The position numbers were made by a program, and so were the translations under genes. The notes beneath the pieces were generated by a model, which saw only the letters and a list, made by a program, of their open reading frames with translations, searched no databases and was not told the DNA's origin. 64,000 nt of DNA from UBA4923 sp964606165 (GTDB lineage: Bacteria > Bacillota > Clostridia > Saccharofermentanales > DTU023): assembly GCA_964606165.1 (NCBI GenBank), contig CAZSFQ010000009.1, positions 5,947-69,946 on the forward strand. The letters are read 5' to 3'. This document shows positions 59,552 through 64,000 of this stretch, piece by piece. The stretch's first letter is position 1, and every line of letters starts with the position of its first letter.

Positions 59552-60145
59552 CTAAGAGGATTGGCGGGCAAGCTTGCGGCCCGTTTCAAAGGCCTGCCGG
59601 TTGATCTCCAGGAATCGGTCCGGTACATGTCTTTCCAGGGCGCTGTCCCAATCGAACTCATCCATGCCGAAGGCCTCGGCCATGGCGCCCAGCAGGATGA
59701 CATTCATAACCCGGGCGTTGCCGAGTTTGACGGCCTGGTCACCGGCGTCAAAGGCGATGGTGCGAAAAGCGCCCTCCAGTTCCCTGATGCAGTCATCAGG
59801 ATAGTCCGCCGCGCCGGAAGCGACGGGCAGGGGCGGGATCCGGTAGCCGTTGACGACGATGACCCCCTCCGGTTTCAGCCAGTCACTCCACCGGACCGCC
59901 TCCATCTCCTCGAAGGCGACCAGGACATCGGCGGCGCCCTTGCCGATCAGGGGGGAGTCCACCTTTTCGCCGTAGCGGACCGTGGTCGAAACACTGCCGC
60001 CCCGCTGCGCCATGCCGTGGATCTCGCTCATCTTGACGTCGTAGCCGGCGTCGATCAGGGCCTGGGTCAGGATGCGGCTGACCAGGATGGTTCCCTGTCC
60101 GCCGACCCCCGCCAAAAGGATGGTCTTCACTTCATTATTGCTCAT
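59552..60145 (-). CDS. iorB: indolepyruvate:ferredoxin oxidoreductase, beta subunit
   Basis: A 197-residue subunit of the 2-oxoacid:ferredoxin oxidoreductase gamma type: TILLAGVGGQGTILVSRIL at the start, then MSEIHGMAQRGGSVSTTVRYG, both hallmarks. It works with IorA in the oxidative decarboxylation of aryl pyruvates to aryl-acetyl-CoA with reduction of ferredoxin. ATG 60145 comes one base after the iorA stop (TGATATG). A longer frame to 60172 overlaps iorA. Confidence 0.95.
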   Translation of the reverse strand: MSNNEVKTILLAGVGGQGTILVSRILTQALIDAGYDVKMSEIHGMAQRGGSVSTTVRYGEKVDSPLIGKGAADVLVAFEEMEAVRWSDWLKPEGVIVVNGYRIPPLPVASGAADYPDDCIRELEGAFRTIAFDAGDQAVKLGNARVMNVILLGAMAEAFGMDEFDWDSALERHVPDRFLEINRQAFETGRKLARQSS

Positions 60146-60146
60146 A

Positions 60147-61889
60147 TCACTCACTCTTCTTGATGGCGTCAAAGGGGCACACCTGCAGGCAGACGGTACA
60201 GCCGACGCACTGGTTGGGGTCGATCATGGACTTGCCGTCGACGAAGAAGATGGCTGGGCAGCCAACCCGCAGGCATATGCGGCAGCTGGTGCAAAGGTCA
60301 CGGTCGACATAGCAAAGGGCGGGCTCCAGCGGCATGCGCTTGATCAAGACGCACTGCCTTCGGACCACCATGGCGCAGGGTTCCTGGCTGGCCGCCGCTT
60401 CCTCAATCGCCGCCTTCATAGCGTCCAGGTCCTGGGGATCGACGGTGATGACTTTCTGGTAGCCGATGGCCTTGAAGACGGCCTCGATGGAGATGACAGC
60501 CGCGATCTCCCCTTCCAGGTTGTAGCCGGTGCCGGGGTTGTCCTGCTGGCCTGTCATGGCCGTTGTGCTGTTGTCCAGAACAACGGGGATGACCTTGCCC
60601 TTGTTGTAGAGGATTTCGATGGCGCCTGTAATCCCGCTGTGGAAAAAGGTGGAATCGCCAACGACACCGAAAATGGTCCAGTCGGCTCCGGTCTTTTCAA
60701 AGGCCTTGGACATGCCCATGGCGACAGTAAAACCGGCGCCCATGCAGATGGTGGTGTCCATGGCTGACAGGGGCGGCGAACCGCCCAAGGCGTAACAGCC
60801 GATGTCGCCGGCCACTATAGTCTTTTTGCGCCGGGACAGGGTATGGAAAAAGCCGCGGTGCGGGCAGCCGGGGCAAAGGACGGGCGGCCGGGGAACAGCT
60901 TCTGCCTTGACTTCCTTTAATTCCGGCACCTGTCCGGTCAAGGCTTCTTTCAGGATGGTGGGGTTGAGCTCGTACATGCGGGGGACGACTTCCTTGCCGA
61001 CGCAATCAATACCGGCCGCCCTGATCTGCTCTTCCATGAAGCCGTCCAGTTCTTCCACCACGTAAAGTTTTTCCACCTTTTCCGCGAAATCGCGGATCAG
61101 GCCCAAGGGAAGAGGATGGGTGAAGCCAAGCGTCAAGAAGGAAGCGTCCGGGGGGAAGACTTCCCGGGCGATGAGAGAAGCGCCTCCCGCTGTCACGACA
61201 CCGACCTTGTCACCCTTAAGATCCATCTTGTTGAACTTGCAGTGTTCAGAGTAATGAGCCAGATCCGTAAGCTTTTGTTCCAGCTCTTTTCGGTGAACAA
61301 TAGCATTGGCAGGCGTGGCAATGTGCTTTTTCGCGTTTCGCTTATAGGGGCGGGGCACGACCGTGACCGGTTCTCCTTCTTCAACCAGGCTTCGTGCGTG
61401 GCAGACCCGGGTGGTCATGCGGAAGAGGACGGGGATATCAAATTTCTCTGAAATCTCGAAGGCTTCCTTGATCATATCCAGCGAGTCCTGGCTGTCGGCT
61501 GGCTCGAACATGGGAACTTTGGCCGCCCGGGCGTAGTGGCGGTTGTCCTGCTCATTTTGTGACGAGTGCATGCCGGGGTCATCTGCCGAGATGATGACAA
61601 AGCCTCCTTCAACCCCGTTGTAGGCGGCGGTAAAAAGCGGATCAGCGGCCACATTCAAACCGACGTGTTTCATGGCCGCGACAGCCCGAACACCGGCAAT
61701 TGAGGCGCCGTAAGCAACCTCGACAGCCACTTTTTCATTGGGCGCCCATTCGTGGTAGATGCTCTCGTATTGACCTAAATTTTCAAATATTTCTGTGCTG
61801 GGAGTTCCGGGATAGGCGCTTCCGATGCTGACTCCGGCCTCAAAAAGGCCGCGCGCGACCGCCTCGTTCCCCGATAAGAATTGCTTCAT
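60147..61889 (-). CDS. iorA: indolepyruvate:ferredoxin oxidoreductase, alpha subunit
   Basis: A 580-residue thiamine-diphosphate enzyme. The N-terminal pyrimidine-binding part starts FLSGNEAVARGLFEAGVSIGSAYPGTPSTEI. The diphosphate-binding part has AGDIGCYALGGSPPLSAMDTTICMGA and GVVGDSTFFHSGI. The C terminus bears two 4Fe-4S motifs, CTSCRICLRVGCP and CVGCTVCLQVCP. It oxidises indolepyruvate and related acids from aromatic amino acids with CoA and ferredoxin in anaerobes. It is the first gene of an operon with iorB and an aminotransferase, driven by a near-consensus promoter. Confidence 0.97.
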   Translation of the reverse strand: MKQFLSGNEAVARGLFEAGVSIGSAYPGTPSTEIFENLGQYESIYHEWAPNEKVAVEVAYGASIAGVRAVAAMKHVGLNVAADPLFTAAYNGVEGGFVIISADDPGMHSSQNEQDNRHYARAAKVPMFEPADSQDSLDMIKEAFEISEKFDIPVLFRMTTRVCHARSLVEEGEPVTVVPRPYKRNAKKHIATPANAIVHRKELEQKLTDLAHYSEHCKFNKMDLKGDKVGVVTAGGASLIAREVFPPDASFLTLGFTHPLPLGLIRDFAEKVEKLYVVEELDGFMEEQIRAAGIDCVGKEVVPRMYELNPTILKEALTGQVPELKEVKAEAVPRPPVLCPGCPHRGFFHTLSRRKKTIVAGDIGCYALGGSPPLSAMDTTICMGAGFTVAMGMSKAFEKTGADWTIFGVVGDSTFFHSGITGAIEILYNKGKVIPVVLDNSTTAMTGQQDNPGTGYNLEGEIAAVISIEAVFKAIGYQKVITVDPQDLDAMKAAIEEAAASQEPCAMVVRRQCVLIKRMPLEPALCYVDRDLCTSCRICLRVGCPAIFFVDGKSMIDPNQCVGCTVCLQVCPFDAIKKSE

Positions 61890-61944
61890 GTGACAGCCTC
61901 TCGTTTCTGCTCAGCCGGCCGGAAACAATCCGGCGGCCTTCTCC

Positions 61945-61974
61945 ATTGTAGCAAGAGCCCCTGAAAAATGGCAA
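61945..61974 (-). promoter_or_regulatory. promoter of the iorA-iorB-aminotransferase operon
   Basis: On the minus strand: -35 TTGCCA (61969-61974), an 18-base spacer, and extended -10 TGC-TACAAT (-10 at 61945-61950). The leader (about 50 bases) contains a GC-rich hairpin (CCGGA/TCCGG) before the start codon. Confidence 0.75.
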
Positions 61975-62007
61975 CGAATATTCAGCTAATTTGTCGGAAG
62001 GAAAAGT

Positions 62008-63255
62008 TCAGTCACGGCCGGCCGTTACGTGCAGGTGGGGCCGGTCGTCAGAGACCACACTCATGTATTCGCGGTCCAGAGTGATCCACAAGACCAACTC
62101 TTTGTCATAGGCTTTCATCTTCTGGCGGAATTCCTCAAAAAAATGCTCTTCGCTCACGGGAAGTTCCCCAATTATGCTGACGTCAAAGGAGGCAACCCGG
62201 ACATTTTTGTCAGACAGAAAGAGGTGCAGGCTGTGGATCACGGCATCCGGCGCGATTTCCCTGGCGATTGATTTGAGTTTTGTGTGCAGGGCGTGGTGCT
62301 CCGCGTCGTCGACATAGTAAGGGTCGGCGTGCAAGAGCAGGTGGATGTCGTATTCGCGAAGCAGCATGCGTTCGACGCAATCGACAATAAGGTGGGCCTC
62401 AATGAAACTCTCGCGGCTGTCGAGCTCCACGTGGGCGGTGGCGAAGATGCTGCCCGGCCCGTAGTCGTGGACGATGAGATCGTGGACGCCGCGAATCCGG
62501 GGATCCGCCTCCTTGATCTTTTCGCTGATCAGGCCGGTCAGTTCTGATGAGGGCTTGCCTCCAATCAGCAGGGTGGCTGTCTTTCGCATGATGTCAACGG
62601 CCGACCAGGCGATCAGTAAGCTGACGATCAGTCCCGCGGGACCGTCGACATTGATGCCGAAGAAGGCGTAAAGGAAAGTAGCGAAAAGGACTCCGCCCGT
62701 GGCGAAGACATCGGCCATGCTGTCCCGGGAAGCTGCCATGAAGACGGTGGAGACAAGTTTCCGCCCCTTGTCCCGGTAATAGAAGTATTGGAATAATTTG
62801 ACCAGGATGGAAAAGAGAAGAGCCGCGAAGACCAGGTAACCTGTTTCCAGGGGCTCCGGATCGATAATGCGCATGATGGACCGGTAGCCAATCTGGATGG
62901 CGACCGTAAGCATGCCGAGCGCGATCACCGAAGAGGCGATGTACTCAAAGCGGGCATAACCGAAAGGGTGTTTTTTGTCTGCCGGTTTGACTGCCAGCCG
63001 GATGGAGACAATGGAGATGACGGAGCTGAAAGAGTCGGACAGGTTGTTCCACCCGTCGGCCCAGATGGCGATGCTGCCCGAGACAGCGCCAGCGATCAGC
63101 TTGGCTGCGGCCAAGGCAAGGTTCATCAGAAGGCCGGTGACGGCGACCCGAAGGCCGGCCCTTTTTCGCTCATGGGCGGTCATTCCCCCGCCGGCTGTCA
63201 CGCAACGGGCGCTTTCCGTCAAGGCCTCCTTCTTGTCTGCCAGGGAATCGGTCAT
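62008..63255 (-). CDS. cation diffusion facilitator family transporter
   Basis: A 415-residue CDF protein, which expels divalent metals (Zn, Fe, Mn, Co) by proton exchange. Six membrane helices can be counted. Metal residues are in ADGWNNLSDS and AASRDSMADV (Asp with Asn/Asp). The cytoplasmic C-terminal domain is longer than usual: after one CDF dimer domain (SGSIFATAHVELDS...LLLHADPYY) about 90 more residues form a second similar fold. ATG 63255 overlaps the nitroreductase stop by 4 bases. The metal is unknown. Confidence 0.9.
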   Translation of the reverse strand: MTDSLADKKEALTESARCVTAGGGMTAHERKRAGLRVAVTGLLMNLALAAAKLIAGAVSGSIAIWADGWNNLSDSFSSVISIVSIRLAVKPADKKHPFGYARFEYIASSVIALGMLTVAIQIGYRSIMRIIDPEPLETGYLVFAALLFSILVKLFQYFYYRDKGRKLVSTVFMAASRDSMADVFATGGVLFATFLYAFFGINVDGPAGLIVSLLIAWSAVDIMRKTATLLIGGKPSSELTGLISEKIKEADPRIRGVHDLIVHDYGPGSIFATAHVELDSRESFIEAHLIVDCVERMLLREYDIHLLLHADPYYVDDAEHHALHTKLKSIAREIAPDAVIHSLHLFLSDKNVRVASFDVSIIGELPVSEEHFFEEFRQKMKAYDKELVLWITLDREYMSVVSDDRPHLHVTAGRD

Positions 63256-63767
63256 TTGTGGTCGATCACCAGCTGATCGAGGGGCTTGCGGTCAGAATGT
63301 GCTTTGGAGGGCCTGGCTTCTTCTGTCGGATAGCCGACGGGGAAGATGGCGACGGGCACATGGTTGTCGGGCAATCCCATTGCCTGGCGCAAGGCGTCCG
63401 GGTCAAAATGGGCGATCCAACAGGTGCCAAGTCCGGCCTCCGCGATGGCTAAATCCAGATGACAGCCTACAATGACCGCATCCATAATACCGCCGTCAAA
63501 ACCATCAAACTTTCTTTTCCAGCTTTCTTCCTTGTCATAACAGACCACAAAGAACAAGCGGGCGCCAAAATCGTAATGGGTGGCCTTGGCAATTGTCTCA
63601 ACTGCTTTCTCGCCCTTCAGGACATAGATCCGCTGTGGCTGCCTGTTGGCCGCGGTGGGGGCAAGCCGTTGCACTTCCAGCAAATGACGGATGGTTTTTT
63701 CATCGACTTCCCGGTCACTGAGTCTGCGGCAGGAATAGCGGTCGGTTGCCAGTTGTTTGAAATCCAT
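63252..63767 (-). CDS. nitroreductase family protein
   Basis: A 171-residue flavoprotein of the nitroreductase fold: KQLATDRYSCRRLSDREVD carries the FMN-phosphate arginines, LAPTAANRQPQ is the Ser/Asn contact region, and the end has GLGTCWIAHFD and VAIFPVGYP. Such enzymes reduce flavins, nitro groups or quinones with NAD(P)H. ATG 63767 has AAGGAGG upstream. It is the first of two overlapping genes with the CDF transporter. Confidence 0.93.
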   Translation of the reverse strand: MDFKQLATDRYSCRRLSDREVDEKTIRHLLEVQRLAPTAANRQPQRIYVLKGEKAVETIAKATHYDFGARLFFVVCYDKEESWKRKFDGFDGGIMDAVIVGCHLDLAIAEAGLGTCWIAHFDPDALRQAMGLPDNHVPVAIFPVGYPTEEARPSKAHSDRKPLDQLVIDHK

Positions 63768-63843
63768 ACGAGGGAACCTCCTTAAAGGGAAATAGTGTCA
63801 TAACAATGCCATCTTACCAAATCGTTACCATCTTTGTTTTTGC

Positions 63844-63873
63844 TTGACATCTCTTCGTTTCGTGTGCTAGTTT
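63844..63873 (+). promoter_or_regulatory. promoter of the tRNA-Ala gene
   Basis: Consensus -35 TTGACA (63844-63849), an 18-base spacer, and TGC-TAGTTT (-10 at 63868-63873) with an extended TG. The tRNA begins 13 bases after the -10. Confidence 0.6.
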
Positions 63874-63885
63874 AATGCAGGTCCC

Positions 63886-63961
<76 letters not shown>

Positions 63962-63966
63962 GAAAG

Positions 63967-63997
63967 CCCCTGCAACGATGAGATTGTGGGGGTTTTT
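63967..63997 (+). terminator. intrinsic terminator of the tRNA gene
   Basis: CCCCTGCAA (63967-63975) pairs over 9 positions with TTGTGGGGG (63984-63992), including two G-U pairs, followed by TTTTT. Confidence 0.8.
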
Positions 63998-64000
63998 GTT

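Overview
The window looks like a contig from an anaerobic, Gram-positive bacterium of the class Clostridia, probably a metagenome scaffold because a run of exactly 100 N lies at 8900-8999. The evidence is indirect but consistent: strong AGGAGG-type ribosome binding sites, a zinc-ribbon S14 and L24, a KOW-domain gene between map and infA, formate-tetrahydrofolate ligase, glycyl-radical and indolepyruvate:ferredoxin enzymes, a sortase-type surface protein, ftsEX linked to a secreted M23 hydrolase, and no outer-membrane genes. A genus cannot be named from sequence alone.

Layout. 1-4.5 kb is visibly more AT-rich: a nitroreductase end, a MarR-MATE-VOC operon on the minus strand, and an ECF-type sigma factor with a membrane tail plus a small membrane protein. 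4.5-7.9 kb (minus) is a trans-4-hydroxyproline dehydratase (glycyl radical) with its activase. 8-13.7 kb (minus) holds a large secreted beta-helix/Ig/InlB-repeat surface protein, interrupted by the assembly gap, and a regulator with a DNA-binding motif at each end. 13.9-17.3 kb (plus) is a MacAB-like adaptor/ATPase/permease exporter. 17.5-20.5 kb (plus) is a two-gene unit: an opine-type dehydrogenase coupled to a fused cobalamin-binding/TIM-barrel protein of unknown substrate. 20.5-27.3 kb (minus) holds a P1B-4-like metal ATPase with a separate HMA protein and a Ric-type di-iron protein, a PflX-like radical SAM protein, a 21-residue membrane micropeptide, a carbon-nitrogen hydrolase, adenine deaminase and a SIMPL protein.

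27.5-36.1 kb (plus) runs Crp/Fnr regulator, fhs, PucR regulator, ftsE, ftsX, an EnvC-like M23 hydrolase and a CtpA protease. 36.1-52.5 kb is the S10-spc-alpha ribosomal protein supercluster from rpsJ to rplQ, including secY, adk, map, infA and rpoA, ended by a strong terminator. 52.5-58.3 kb is an ECF transporter module with a fused double ATPase, followed by truA, pncB and a PHP phosphoesterase. 58.3-63.8 kb (minus) is indolepyruvate:ferredoxin oxidoreductase with an aminotransferase, then a nitroreductase and a cation diffusion facilitator. The window ends with a tRNA-Ala and its terminator.

Together the genes suggest a fermenter of amino acids (hydroxyproline, aromatic amino acids through IorAB) and purines (adenine deaminase, one-carbon units through Fhs). 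The least understood parts are the opine dehydrogenase/B12 pair (17.5-20.5 kb) and the surface protein with its two-ended regulator (8-13.7 kb). All functional calls rest on reading motifs by eye; no database search was run.
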